Assembly: GCA_017516745.1 (NCBI GenBank) | Contig: JAFXBF010000003.1 | Location: 62,001 to 126,000 of the forward strand | DNA: 64,000 bases | Reading direction: 5' to 3' | Source: Clostridia bacterium | GTDB lineage: Bacteria; Bacillota; Clostridia; Oscillospirales; Acutalibacteraceae | Shown here: one piece after another, positions 25,087 through 33,800 of the stretch | Layout: each line of letters starts with the position of its first letter | Numbering within the stretch: the stretch's first letter is position 1 | The notes under the pieces: generated by a model | What the model was told of the DNA's origin: nothing | The model's database searches: none | Seen by the model: only the letters and a program-made list of their open reading frames with translations | Program-made: the position numbers and the translations under genes

Positions 25087-26004
25087 ATGAAAACTAAAAA
25101 AATGCTTAATGTTTACACTGCTTTGTGGGGTGCGATTGCTGTTGCCTACGGCTTATGGATGGCAATTTTTATGAGCTGGGATCAGTATCCCTACATAATT
25201 CCTAACGAAGCGGATATGCTTTTGCCCGCCGAGGATTTCGTTGCAAAATTTGACGGTATGCTTTACGAGCCTTTGTATCCCAACGCAACGGTCTACTGGC
25301 TGTGGGTAATCGCTTCGACTGCGCTGCTTTTCTGCTACGCTCTGTTTATCCGCAAAATTCTGTTTTCGCCCCGTACATTCAGTGCGGCAACAACGACATT
25401 CTGTGTTCTAAATCTTGTTGCTGGCTGTGCTTTTATCACTTGGTACGGCTTCCTCAGCTTCCCCGAGCAGTTCGGCAATATTTTAACGGATGTCACCGCA
25501 AGCATGCTCGGCCTGCGTTATCCGTGGTATTTCAAGCTGTGGGGTGTTCTGGCCTCTCTTTCCATTTTCACAAACACTCTCTATATGTACCGAAAGAACA
25601 ATTATTTCGGCAAGGCAGGCGTAATTGTCACTTCACTGGGCTGTGCGTCAATTTTTATAACAGTCAATGTGCCCTCGGCGGGTCTTGACCTTGTTATGAC
25701 TCCCCGTTGCCTCGGCCATTGGGCAACAGCGCTTATTTTCGCCTTCCTCGGTGCGGCAGGTGTTATCATCTTCCTCTTCCACAAGTGCAAGCAGAAGGAC
25801 AGAAAATACATAATCGCAACCGTTATTTTCATTGCCGTGCTGCTGATTATGCTTGCTCTTCTTGTCTTTGTCGGCAAGAGTGCCTTTATCGAAAACCTGC
25901 CTATGTGGGTTGCCTATGCTCTGCTGTTTATCATCAATTTCACAACATTCTTCGATAATAAGAATGCGGCAAAAAGCGTGAAAGAAAAGAGTGCAGTGGT
26001 ATAA
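25087..26004 (+). CDS. Polytopic membrane protein of unknown function
   Basis: A 305-residue protein with about eight hydrophobic segments (examples: WGAIAVAYGLWMAIFM, VIASTALLFCYALFI, VIFIAVLLIMLALLVFV). A roughly 45-residue extracellular or lumenal loop follows the first segment. I recognise no named family. AGAGGTG precedes the ATG. It is the first gene of a tight operon: the next gene starts 2 bases after its stop. The operon also encodes a GNAT acetyltransferase and a GH29 fucosidase. Confidence 0.7.
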   Translation: MKTKKMLNVYTALWGAIAVAYGLWMAIFMSWDQYPYIIPNEADMLLPAEDFVAKFDGMLYEPLYPNATVYWLWVIASTALLFCYALFIRKILFSPRTFSAATTTFCVLNLVAGCAFITWYGFLSFPEQFGNILTDVTASMLGLRYPWYFKLWGVLASLSIFTNTLYMYRKNNYFGKAGVIVTSLGCASIFITVNVPSAGLDLVMTPRCLGHWATALIFAFLGAAGVIIFLFHKCKQKDRKYIIATVIFIAVLLIMLALLVFVGKSAFIENLPMWVAYALLFIINFTTFFDNKNAAKSVKEKSAVV

Positions 26005-26005
26005 A

Positions 26006-26599
26006 ATGAAGCAAAAACCTATGGATAACAAAACTCTGAAATATTTTGCTCGCATGGCGGCAGAGGCTTATGTCAACGACCCCGTGCATAGCTTCGTCAC
26101 CAAGAGCGAAAAATTCAGAAAAAAATTCGTCTATCATTTTATGATTGAACGCCTTGCCACGTCCAACCGTGAGGATATTGTTTATATCGACGAAGAAAAA
26201 CGGGGGATATGCATCTGGCGTGAAGCGCATAACGAATATGACGTTTTCGATTTTCTGATGTATCCCAATTGGGTTTTTCTCTGGCTGTATTGGCCGAAAA
26301 CCCTGAAAACACTTATGGCTTATTCACACCTTGACGTTAAAGTGTTCCCCGAAAACACATATATAATTTCCCCTGTTTTTGTTGCTCCCGAGCATCAGGG
26401 CAAGGGCATTGCAACAAAGCTTATCAGGCAGGGGATAAAAGACCTTACCGCAAAGGGCTATAAGCTCGGCCTTGAGGCACAGAATAAAGAAAATGTGGCG
26501 TTTTACGAAAAGCTCGGTTTCAGAGTGATTAAGCACGATTACTGGAAAAAAGAAGGCATAGATAATTTTTATATGATGTATGCCCCCGAAGAGGAATAA
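26006..26599 (+). CDS. GNAT-family N-acetyltransferase
   Basis: A 197-residue cytosolic acetyl-CoA-dependent transferase. The acetyl-CoA site is VFVAPEHQGKGIATKLI (V/I-x-P-x-x-Q/R-G-x-G), and LGLEAQNKENVAFYEKLGF is the typical C-terminal GNAT segment. Substrate unknown. I chose ATG 26006, which starts directly after the upstream stop; an in-frame codon at 25991 would overlap the previous gene. It is cotranscribed with the membrane protein and the fucosidase. Confidence 0.8.
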   Translation: MKQKPMDNKTLKYFARMAAEAYVNDPVHSFVTKSEKFRKKFVYHFMIERLATSNREDIVYIDEEKRGICIWREAHNEYDVFDFLMYPNWVFLWLYWPKTLKTLMAYSHLDVKVFPENTYIISPVFVAPEHQGKGIATKLIRQGIKDLTAKGYKLGLEAQNKENVAFYEKLGFRVIKHDYWKKEGIDNFYMMYAPEEE

Positions 26600-26602
26600 T
26601 AT

Positions 26603-27610
26603 ATGAACAACAGAGAATGGTTTAAATCCGCACAGTACGGAATGATGGCTCACTGGGGTCTTTATTCTGCACTCGGCGGCGAGTATAATGGCGGTAGGGT
26701 AAGGGACTATGCCGAGTGGATTCAGAGCTGGCTTGCCATACCAAACGCAGAATACGAAAAGCTGGCTTCGGTATTTAACCCTGTTTATTTTGATGCCGAG
26801 GAGTGGATACGCCTTGCCAAGGACTGCGGAATGAAGTATTTTGTCTTCACCTCCAAGCACCACGACGGCTTTGCAATGTTCAAATCCAAGGCCGACCCGT
26901 TCAATATTGTCGATGCCACACCCTTCGGCAGAGATGTTGTAGCTCAGCTCGGCGAAGCCTGCTATAAGCACGGGCTGAAGTTCGGACTCTATTATTCGCA
27001 GGAGCTGGACTGGCACCATCCTCACGGTGGCGGTTATACCAACCTTTCGGGCTGCTCGGGCTCATCGTGGGATAATAATTGGGATTTTCCCGACAGAAGT
27101 AAAAAGGATTTTTCAATCTGCTTTGAAGAAAAAATCAAGCCGCAGGTAAAAGAGATTTTAACGGGCTACGGTGACCTGTGCCTGATATGGTTTGATGTTC
27201 CGCACACAATAACCCCCGAACAGAGCCTTGAGCTCAATGCTCTTGTAAAGCAGTATCAGCCCGACTGCCTTATAAATTCAAGAATAGGCAACGGCGCTTA
27301 CGACTATGTTTCGCTGGGAGATAATGAATATCCCGACGAGTTCAAGCCGACAGAGAATACAGACCCCAACAGCCTTGACGGCTTCAAATTTTCTCCCTAC
27401 GGTCTTTACGAAACGGCAGGCACTCTCAACAGCTCGTGGGGCTTTAAGTATTACGACCAGAACTGGATAAGTCCTGAAGAAATTGCTGTCAGAAGAAAAA
27501 AACTCAATTCGTTGGGTGTCAACTATCTGCTCAATGTCGGCCCGGACGGGCTTGGCAGAATACCCTCGTTCTCGGTTGAAGCGCTGAAAAAAGCAACAGA
27601 ATTAATGTAG
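26603..27610 (+). CDS. Alpha-L-fucosidase, GH29 catalytic domain, cytosolic
   Basis: Hydrolyses terminal alpha-L-fucose. The 335 residues match the GH29 barrel: AQYGMMAHWGLYS near residue 10, YFVFTSKHHDGFAMF near 80, FGLYYS near 130, and the nucleophile motif LIWFDVP with Asp198. The end LGVNYLLNVGPDGLGRIP is the typical barrel close. There is no signal peptide and no C-terminal beta-sandwich, so it would act on imported oligosaccharides. It starts 3 bases after the GNAT stop. Confidence 0.88.
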   Translation: MNNREWFKSAQYGMMAHWGLYSALGGEYNGGRVRDYAEWIQSWLAIPNAEYEKLASVFNPVYFDAEEWIRLAKDCGMKYFVFTSKHHDGFAMFKSKADPFNIVDATPFGRDVVAQLGEACYKHGLKFGLYYSQELDWHHPHGGGYTNLSGCSGSSWDNNWDFPDRSKKDFSICFEEKIKPQVKEILTGYGDLCLIWFDVPHTITPEQSLELNALVKQYQPDCLINSRIGNGAYDYVSLGDNEYPDEFKPTENTDPNSLDGFKFSPYGLYETAGTLNSSWGFKYYDQNWISPEEIAVRRKKLNSLGVNYLLNVGPDGLGRIPSFSVEALKKATELM

Positions 27611-27662
27611 CAAATAAAGATTAAAGGTGAAGTATGCAGTGTGCACGCTTCACCTTTTGCTT

Positions 27663-28190
27663 TTATTTGAATGTTACAAGCTCGGTTAAATCCTTGCGTT
27701 TTTTTTCACGGAGCTTGTCGTTTTCGCTTGCATAGCCGAGTGATATTACAAGCCTTACCGGATCATTCAACGAACAGATTTTGCGCAGCTCCTTATCGTC
27801 AAACCAACCTAAAATGCAGGTTGAAAGCCCCTGTGCGGCGGCTTCTGCCGTAATGTAGGCGGACACGATTCCAATGTCAATCGAGCGGTAGTCGTTGTGC
27901 TTTACCTTTGAGCCGACTGCGGCTGTTGAGTTGTACGGCTTTTCGGATATGACTATCATAACGGGCACATCTGCGGTGAATTTGTTCATTCCCATTCCCT
28001 GCGTTGCCTTTGCAACAGCCTTTGCCGTTTCGCCCGTGCATACCGTCAGGTGGTAGGGCTGTGCGTTACAGGCAGAGGGCGCAAGCCTTGCCGAATTGAT
28101 AACTGCATCAAGCTTTTCTTTTTCAACCTGTCTTGCTGCATCATAGCTTCTGCAGGACTGTCTGTTGTTTGCTATATCAGTAAAATTCAT
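27663..28190 (-). CDS. Nitroreductase-family flavoprotein
   Basis: A 175-residue FMN-dependent NAD(P)H oxidoreductase-like protein. The FMN-binding RQSCRSYDA is at residues 9-17, PSACNAQPYHL is near 40, and the C-terminal LGWFDDKELR leads to ISLGYA. The length is normal for small nitroreductases. The start is ATG 28190 with AAGGAGAGA upstream; further upstream in-frame codons lack an RBS. Convergent with the fucosidase operon. Confidence 0.88.
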   Translation of the reverse strand: MNFTDIANNRQSCRSYDAARQVEKEKLDAVINSARLAPSACNAQPYHLTVCTGETAKAVAKATQGMGMNKFTADVPVMIVISEKPYNSTAAVGSKVKHNDYRSIDIGIVSAYITAEAAAQGLSTCILGWFDDKELRKICSLNDPVRLVISLGYASENDKLREKKRKDLTELVTFK

Positions 28191-28318
28191 TCTGAATCTC
28201 TCCTTATATTTCTTTATATACATTATTATACAGTCTAACAATTAAAAATTCAACATTTGTTTTTGCTTTTTATAAAATGTATGTTATAATATTACAAAAA
28301 TAACAGGCGGTGCAAAAA

Positions 28319-29455
28319 ATGAAAAAGTATTTATTAAAGGTTTTATCTTCTGTATTATGTATTGCTCTGGTCTTTGCCGTTGTCTGCATCGGCGTTTCGG
28401 CTGACAGCGACAGGGGATACATAGTCGTAACAGATACCGTTGCGGCAAACACGGGTGCGGATGTTTCCGATGCTGTTCAGTCTATAATCGACTCCAATCC
28501 CAACCGCACGATTTATTTTCCCGACGGCGAATATATTCTTTCAAAGCCGATTTATACTCCTGCAGACCCGAGATTGAGTGTTTCGCTTGAGCTTTCGGAC
28601 TTTGCCGTGCTCAAGGCAGGCGAAGGCTGGACGAAAGGTGAAGCGGTTGTTCAGCTCGGCGGTAAAAACCCTGCAAACGACACTCACACCGTCGGCAGCA
28701 ACTATTCGCTTGAGGGCGGTGTAATCGACGGCAGCGGCGTTGCAAACGGTATATCCATAAACGGCGGCAGAGAAACAGCCGTGCGCAATGTTTCAATCAA
28801 GCACACGGTTGTCGGTCTTTACATTATGTACGGTGCCAACAGCGGTTCGTCGGATTCGGATATCTACGGCGTTAATATTATCGGCACGGGCGGCACGGAT
28901 TCCGTCGGCATAGTCCTTGAGGGATTTGACAATACCGTCACAAACGTTCGTATAGGCTGCGTTTATACCGGTGTGCACGTCAAGTCCGGCGGTAACGTAC
29001 TGCGTAATGTCCATCCGCTTTACTATTCCGATTATACCGATTTTGAAAACAGCTGCGGCTTCCTTATTGATGAGGGCAACAACTGGTTTGACTACTGCTA
29101 CTCCGACCAGTTTGCCATAGGCTTCCGGACAACCAATTACGGCTCGAGTACCTTCAACAACTGCTTCTGCTACTGGTATTCGCCAAACGGCGGTGTGCAG
29201 ACGGGCTTCAGAGCGGATAAGTATTTCAATTCCGATATCACAAGCCTTACCCTCGGCTTTAAGGACGAAACATACAATACCGTGCTTTCCGTCGGCGAAA
29301 TAGGCGGCACCGGCACAATATCCAACCTCAGCGTCGATTCGGACAACGTTGACGAGCATTCCTACCTTGCATATATGGAGGATATGACAATATTTACCCG
29401 TATCTTCGGCTTCTTTGTGCTGGTGTTTAATTGGCTGCTTAATGCGATAGTTTAA
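28319..29455 (+). CDS. Secreted beta-helix protein (Pectate_lyase_3/GH28-like)
   Basis: A 378-residue secreted protein. The signal peptide covers about residues 1-27 (VFAVVCIGVSA). It then reads ANTGADVSDAVQSII...NRTIYFPDGEYILS, the classical N-terminal motif of pectate-lyase-3/phage-tailspike-type beta helices. Repeated coils follow (NYSLEGGVIDGSG, AVRNVSIKH, DNTVTNVRIG). The C-terminal end is a hydrophobic tail (IFGFFVLVFNWLLNAIV). I chose ATG 28319; the GTG at 28310 lies in the RBS (AGGCGG). Its polysaccharide substrate is unknown. Confidence 0.78.
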   Translation: MKKYLLKVLSSVLCIALVFAVVCIGVSADSDRGYIVVTDTVAANTGADVSDAVQSIIDSNPNRTIYFPDGEYILSKPIYTPADPRLSVSLELSDFAVLKAGEGWTKGEAVVQLGGKNPANDTHTVGSNYSLEGGVIDGSGVANGISINGGRETAVRNVSIKHTVVGLYIMYGANSGSSDSDIYGVNIIGTGGTDSVGIVLEGFDNTVTNVRIGCVYTGVHVKSGGNVLRNVHPLYYSDYTDFENSCGFLIDEGNNWFDYCYSDQFAIGFRTTNYGSSTFNNCFCYWYSPNGGVQTGFRADKYFNSDITSLTLGFKDETYNTVLSVGEIGGTGTISNLSVDSDNVDEHSYLAYMEDMTIFTRIFGFFVLVFNWLLNAIV

Positions 29456-29468
29456 AAGCAACTGCCGG

Positions 29469-29499
29469 TTGACAAAACTCCAACAGTAGTTGGTAGAAC
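29469..29499 (+). promoter_or_regulatory. Promoter with CCAAC-N4-GTTGG operator upstream of the XRE gene
   Basis: TTGACA (29469-29474) is followed by CCAAC-AGTA-GTTGG (29480-29493) and a weak TAGAAC -10. The palindrome inside the spacer suggests autorepression by the XRE protein encoded next. Confidence 0.5.
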
Positions 29500-29544
29500 T
29501 TATTTAGCCTTTTTGTTAGAATAACGGCAGAAAGGAGAATGGTT

Positions 29545-30351
29545 ATGAATCTTGCAAACAGAATACAGACCTTGCGCAAGCAAAGCGGAATGTCGCAGGA
29601 GGCTCTGGCAGAAAAGCTCGGTGTCACACGGCAGGCGGTTTCCAAATGGGAAAGCGAGCAAAGTGCACCCGATATGGAAAACATAATTGCAATAAGCGAT
29701 TTGTTTGAGGTTTCAACAGATTATTTGCTGAAGGGCGAGGAATACAAAAATCCCGAACGGAATACCGCATTTTCAATTGACCTGAAAAACGAAATACCCG
29801 ATTTGATTATTTTCGTTTCTTCAATTCTCAATATCATCGGTGTGGCAACGGGCTACAACTGGATGATGGAGTTCAGGGATTCACGCTTTGCCTACAGTTT
29901 TATTTTCATTTTTGCCGCTACACTTCTTTTTGCTGTTGCTTCACGCTTCTTTGATGAAAAGATTAAAGAAAATAAAAAAGGATGGTTTGTGAATATCAAC
30001 ATCTGGCTTTATGCGGCTTATTCGTGGTGCTTCTTTGAATTTATCGGCGGACATATTCCTTATATCACGAGCGCCATAATTCATTTTGTTGTGTGCGTGG
30101 TTATTCTTGTTCCGTTCAACATCAGAGCAGGCAAAGAAAGGAACCCTAATAAGAAGCTGAAAAGGTATTTTAAAACCGCCGTTGTGTTTTCAGTCATTCA
30201 GGTTGTCATTGCCCTGTGCGGCATAGCGGCGTTTGTTATGTTCCTTGCCGCAGGTGAGGATGTAAAAACCTTTGTCCCTGCTTTGCTGTTTTCGGTGTTT
30301 TATCTTGCATTCGGAATAAAAGGTATAATTCAGAACAAAGCATTAATGTAA
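29545..30351 (+). CDS. XRE-family membrane transcriptional regulator
   Basis: A 268-residue protein. Residues about 4-60 are an XRE HTH (RIQTLRKQSGMSQEALAEKL, VTRQAVSKWESEQSAPD). Residues about 85-265 contain about six membrane segments (LIIFVSSILNIIGVATG, SFIFIFAATLLFAVA, HFVVCVVILVPF, VVIALCGIAAFVMFLA). HTH-plus-membrane proteins of this type are common in Clostridia and probably respond to membrane stress or antimicrobials. I chose ATG 29545 with AAAGGAG 7 bases upstream. Confidence 0.82.
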   Translation: MNLANRIQTLRKQSGMSQEALAEKLGVTRQAVSKWESEQSAPDMENIIAISDLFEVSTDYLLKGEEYKNPERNTAFSIDLKNEIPDLIIFVSSILNIIGVATGYNWMMEFRDSRFAYSFIFIFAATLLFAVASRFFDEKIKENKKGWFVNINIWLYAAYSWCFFEFIGGHIPYITSAIIHFVVCVVILVPFNIRAGKERNPNKKLKRYFKTAVVFSVIQVVIALCGIAAFVMFLAAGEDVKTFVPALLFSVFYLAFGIKGIIQNKALM

Positions 30352-30365
30352 AAAACAAACAAAAT

Positions 30366-30402
30366 GCAAACAGGCGAGCCGCAACGGCTCGCCTGTTTGC
30401 AA
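30366..30402 (+). terminator. Strong intrinsic terminator after the XRE gene
   Basis: A 15-bp perfect stem: GCAAACAGGCGAGCC (30366-30380) pairs across GCAAC with its complement (30386-30400). The following bases are A-rich rather than T-rich, so on this strand it may be a weak terminator or mRNA stabiliser. Confidence 0.6.
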
Positions 30403-30415
30403 AAGGAAGGAGTAA

Positions 30416-30457
30416 ATGAAAAAGAAACAAAAAGAAGAAATCAAATTTAATAAGTGA
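30416..30457 (+). other. 13-codon ORF with strong RBS
   Basis: AAGGAAGGAG precedes ATG; the ORF is Lys/Glu-rich (MKKKQKEEIKFNK) and ends at TGA. It lies right after the 15-bp hairpin. It may be a tiny peptide gene or chance. The rest of 30458-30722 is AT-rich, with nested inverted repeats at 30601-30680. Confidence 0.25.
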
Positions 30458-30722
30458 AAGCGTGTTGCTTTCCTTGACAATATATTACAATACTTTTCGC
30501 CACAATTTGATAATAAATGATGTCTTTTTTGTGAACAAATTGTAAACGATTTCTTGCAAAAATCTTTCAAAAATTATTTTTCCGTAATATTTGGAATATG
30601 TTGTGGATTTTTTAACGACATTTTGTGCCTTGCCCCGACTTATACCACCATAAGTCGCATTTTTCACCGAAATCCACAAGGTTTTCCACAAAATGAGGGC
30701 TTTTTTGTGTGCAAATTAAGCC

Positions 30723-30751
30723 TTGACACAGGTCATTTTATTTAGTATAAT
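30723..30751 (+). promoter_or_regulatory. Consensus sigma-A promoter for ylxM-ffh operon
   Basis: TTGACA (30723-30728), a 17-base spacer and TATAAT (30746-30751) match the consensus exactly. The gene starts 53 bases downstream at GTG 30805. Confidence 0.9.
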
Positions 30752-30804
30752 GCTTGACTGTAAAGAAAAATTGCTTTACAGATAATATCAAGGGGGATAA
30801 CCTT

Positions 30805-31170
30805 GTGGCTAAGAATCTTCAGGTCACGGTCTTGCTCGACATATACGGCGAGATGCTGACCGAAAAGCAGCGCAGCTTTCTGGAATATTATTATAATGAT
30901 GACCTTTCACTTTCCGAAATTGCGGAAAACGAGGGCATTACAAGGCAGGGTGTCCGTGACGCAATCAAGCGTGCAGAGGCTCAGCTTTTCGATATGGAAA
31001 ATAAGCTCGGTCTGCTTGCCCGTTTTGAAGAGCTTCGCCGTGGTCTTAACGAAATCTCCGAGAGTGCAAACTTAATATTCGAGCAGAATATGCGTTTCGG
31101 TCTCTCCCGTGAGATTAACGATGCAACCGTGCGAATTCGTGCACTTGCCGCAACCCTTATGGAAAACTGA
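30805..31170 (+). CDS. ylxM: YlxM/p13-like SRP-associated DNA-binding protein
   Basis: A 121-residue HTH protein that accompanies ffh in Firmicutes and is implicated in signal recognition particle function. LLDIYGEMLTEKQRSFLEYYYNDDLSLSEIAENEGI and TRQGVRDAIKRAEAQL (split motif) form a sigma-4-like helix-turn-helix at about residues 6-65. A helical tail follows. I chose GTG 30805 because AGGGGG (30791-30796) precedes it and the earlier TTG at 30754 overlaps the promoter. It lies 36 bases before ffh. Confidence 0.88.
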   Translation: MAKNLQVTVLLDIYGEMLTEKQRSFLEYYYNDDLSLSEIAENEGITRQGVRDAIKRAEAQLFDMENKLGLLARFEELRRGLNEISESANLIFEQNMRFGLSREINDATVRIRALAATLMEN

Positions 31171-31206
31171 TTTCTACATATCTTATTATAAAGGAAGTGT
31201 ATTTTC

Positions 31207-32547
31207 TTGGCATTCGAAGGCCTTTCAGACAGACTTGAAGCTGCGTTTCAACGCCTCAAAAGCAAGGGCAGCCTTACCGAGCACGACGTAAGGGAAGCTA
31301 TGCGTGAGGTACGCCTTGCTCTTCTTGAAGCAGACGTTAACTTCAAGGTTGCCAAGGATTTCACCAACACCGTAACCGAGCGTGCAATCGGCGCCCAGGT
31401 TATGGAGAGCTTGACCCCCGGCCAGATGGTTATTAAAATAGTCAACGAAGAGCTGACTAACCTTATGGGCGGTACACAGACAAGGCTCACATCTGCTCCG
31501 CATCCGCCCACGGTTATTATGATGTGCGGTCTGCAGGGCTCGGGTAAAACGACACACAGCGCAAAGATTGCCCTTATGCTCAAAAAGCAGGGTCACCGTC
31601 CGCTGCTTGTCGCCTGCGATATCTACCGCCCCGCTGCTATCAAGCAGCTGCAGGTTGTCGGTGAGCAGGCAGGCGTGCCCGTTTTCGAAATGGGTCAGTC
31701 CAACCCCGTTACAATTGCTCAGGAGGCTATAAAGCTTGCCAAGGACCAGGGCTACGATTACGTATTCCTCGATACAGCAGGCCGCCTTCACATAGATGAG
31801 GAGCTTATGAACGAGCTCAAATCGGTCAAGAGTGCCGTTCATCCTCACGAAATCCTCCTCGTTGTTGACTCAATGACAGGTCAGGATGCAGTTACCGTTG
31901 CCAACGGCTTCAACGATGCTCTCGGTATCGACGGTCTTGTTCTCACTAAGTTAGACGGTGATACAAGAGGCGGTGCTGCTCTTTCCGCAAGAGCGGTTAC
32001 GGGCAAGCCCATCAAGTTTGTCGGTATCGGTGAAAAGCTCGAAGACCTCGACGTTTTCCACCCCGACCGTATGGCTTCCCGAATTCTCGGCATGGGCGAT
32101 ATGCTCTCCCTTATCGAAAAGGCAGAGCAGGCGCTTGACGAGAAAAAGGCAAAGGAGCTTGAAGAAAAGCTCCGCAAGAACAAGTTCGACCTCAACGACC
32201 TTCTCGACCAGTTTGACCAGATTCGAAGAATGGGTTCGCTCAAGGATATGCTCGGTATGATTCCCGGCCTTAACAAGCAGGTCAAGGATGTAGAGGTTGA
32301 CGAAAGCCAGTTTGACAGAATTCAGGCTATCATCCTTTCAATGACACCCGGCGAAAGAGAAAACCCCGACATTATCAATCCTTCCCGTAAGCGCCGTATT
32401 GCGGCGGGCTGCGGTATGGAGGTTGAGGATGTCAACCGCCTTCTTGCACAGTTCAGACAGATGCAGAAAATGTTCAAGCAGTTCGGCGGCAAGGGTATGG
32501 GCAAGCGCTTGTCCAAGTCCTACAAGGGCAAAAAGAAGCGCAAATAA
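31207..32547 (+). CDS. ffh: Signal recognition particle protein Ffh
   Basis: GTPase that binds signal peptides on ribosomes and delivers them to FtsY. The 446 residues follow the family order. The N domain begins AFEGLSDRLEAAFQRL. The G domain has GLQGSGKTT, the RPAAIKQL box, DTAGR and TKLDGDTRGG. The methionine-rich M domain (from about 325) has MPG-type GMIPGLNKQ and the RRIAAGCG motif near 400. The start is TTG 31207, because MAFEGLS is the conserved N-terminus and AAAGGAAG is upstream. It is second in the ylxM-ffh-rpsP operon. Confidence 0.98.
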   Translation: MAFEGLSDRLEAAFQRLKSKGSLTEHDVREAMREVRLALLEADVNFKVAKDFTNTVTERAIGAQVMESLTPGQMVIKIVNEELTNLMGGTQTRLTSAPHPPTVIMMCGLQGSGKTTHSAKIALMLKKQGHRPLLVACDIYRPAAIKQLQVVGEQAGVPVFEMGQSNPVTIAQEAIKLAKDQGYDYVFLDTAGRLHIDEELMNELKSVKSAVHPHEILLVVDSMTGQDAVTVANGFNDALGIDGLVLTKLDGDTRGGAALSARAVTGKPIKFVGIGEKLEDLDVFHPDRMASRILGMGDMLSLIEKAEQALDEKKAKELEEKLRKNKFDLNDLLDQFDQIRRMGSLKDMLGMIPGLNKQVKDVEVDESQFDRIQAIILSMTPGERENPDIINPSRKRRIAAGCGMEVEDVNRLLAQFRQMQKMFKQFGGKGMGKRLSKSYKGKKKRK

Positions 32548-32634
32548 CCCCGGTAAAATCAATATGCACGAATAGAATAAGGTATATTGTAATTTTATAA
32601 AAAATTATTATTATATATTTGGAGGAAAACCAAA

Positions 32635-32880
32635 ATGGCAGTTAAAATCAGACTGCGCCGTATGGGCGCAAAGAAGGCACCCTTCTACCGTATCGTTGTA
32701 GCAGATTCCCGTTACCCCCGTGACGGCCGTTTCATCGAGGAAATCGGCACATACGACACAATGAAGAACCCCGCTGAAATCAAGATCGACGTTGAGAAGG
32801 CTCAGCAGTGGATCAAGAACGGCGCACAGCCCACAGACACAGTTAAGGACATCCTTAAGAAGTCAGGCGTTATCGGCTGA
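32635..32880 (+). CDS. rpsP: 30S ribosomal protein bS16
   Basis: Small-subunit ribosomal protein of 81 residues, the usual length. The conserved N-terminus is [20 protein letters not shown], followed by [28 protein letters not shown] precedes the ATG. It sits in the usual SRP/ribosome-maturation operon, 87 bases after ffh. Confidence 0.98.
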   Translation: MAVKIRLRRMGAKKAPFYRIVVADSRYPRDGRFIEEIGTYDTMKNPAEIKIDVEKAQQWIKNGAQPTDTVKDILKKSGVIG

Positions 32881-32927
32881 GTTTAATTATATAAGCGAAG
32901 CCGCAAAAATATTCGGAGGTGCTGTCA

Positions 32928-33161
32928 ATGACAGAGCTTTTAATCGCAATCGCGCAGGGTCTTGTAGAGGATCCTTCTGCAGTAACCGTTACTGTAGATG
33001 AACCTAACGAGGAGGGCGTAACTGTTTACCACCTTCACGTCGGCGAGAACGATATGGGCAGAGTAATCGGCAAGCAGGGCCGTATTGCCAAGTCTATACG
33101 CACCGTTATGCGTGCCGCTGCGACCCGCAACAACGAGAAAATCGCAGTTGAGATCGAATAA
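32928..33161 (+). CDS. khpA: KH-domain RNA-binding protein KhpA
   Basis: A 77-residue RNA-binding protein with a single KH domain. The GxxG loop is GKQG within RVIGKQGRIAKSIRTVMRA, and the N-terminus LLIAIAQGLVEDP is typical. In other Firmicutes KhpA partners KhpB and affects cell division and RNA metabolism. I chose ATG 32928 with GGAGGT upstream; the in-frame codon at 32919 overlaps the RBS. It lies between rpsP and rimM, its usual place. Confidence 0.95.
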   Translation: MTELLIAIAQGLVEDPSAVTVTVDEPNEEGVTVYHLHVGENDMGRVIGKQGRIAKSIRTVMRAAATRNNEKIAVEIE

Positions 33162-33278
33162 TCTCGCTAAACCAAGGTTCTATTTACAATAGTACAGCCA
33201 CGCTCTATGTGCTTTTTGAGAATTAAAAAAGCCATAGGGCTATTGGTGTTTTACAGTATTAATGTTCAGGTGACAAAA

Positions 33279-33800
33279 ATGTTGAAAGAATATCTTGAAT
33301 TGGCGCAAATCGTGTCAACCCACGGTGTGCGCGGTGAATTGCGTGTAAACCCGTGGTGCGACAGCCCGGAGTTTGCCTGTAAATTCAAAACCGTATATTT
33401 TGACGATAAGGGCGAAAAGCCCGTCAAGGTTGTTTCGGCCCGTCCTCACGGCAACATAGCTCTTATGAAATTGGAGGGTGTTGACACTGTTGAGCAGGCT
33501 CAGGCAATGCGCAACAAAATCCTTTATATGGCGCGTAAGGACGCCAAGCTTCCCGAGGGCAGCTGGTTTATTGCCGACCTTATAGGCTGCAAGGCGCACG
33601 ATGCCGATGATGAAGCAAAAATCTGGGGTACGGTTACCGATGTCAGTCAGACAGGCGCAAACGATGTCTGGCACATCACGGCTGAAAACGGCAAGGAGTA
33701 CCTTATTCCCGTTATTCCTCCCGTTGTAATCGGTACGGATGTTGAAAACGAAAAGGTTTATATCAGACCGCTGAAGGGAATTTTTGACGATGAGGATTGA
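33279..33800 (+). CDS. rimM: Ribosome maturation factor RimM
   Basis: A 173-residue 16S processing factor that acts on the 30S head with uS19. The N-terminal barrel begins LELAQIVSTHGVRGELRV, and the C-terminal PRC-barrel contains YLIPVIPPVVIGTDVENEKVY. ATG 33279 has AGGTGAC upstream; the longer frame from 33207 has no RBS and lacks family similarity. It overlaps trmD by 11 bases, so the two are translationally coupled. Confidence 0.96.
   Translation: MLKEYLELAQIVSTHGVRGELRVNPWCDSPEFACKFKTVYFDDKGEKPVKVVSARPHGNIALMKLEGVDTVEQAQAMRNKILYMARKDAKLPEGSWFIADLIGCKAHDADDEAKIWGTVTDVSQTGANDVWHITAENGKEYLIPVIPPVVIGTDVENEKVYIRPLKGIFDDED

Noticed and set aside
31225..31848. Long minus-strand ORF (207 codons) opposite ffh
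   Set aside because: It is a shadow of ffh: no RBS, no recognisable protein motif, and the plus strand is unambiguous Ffh.
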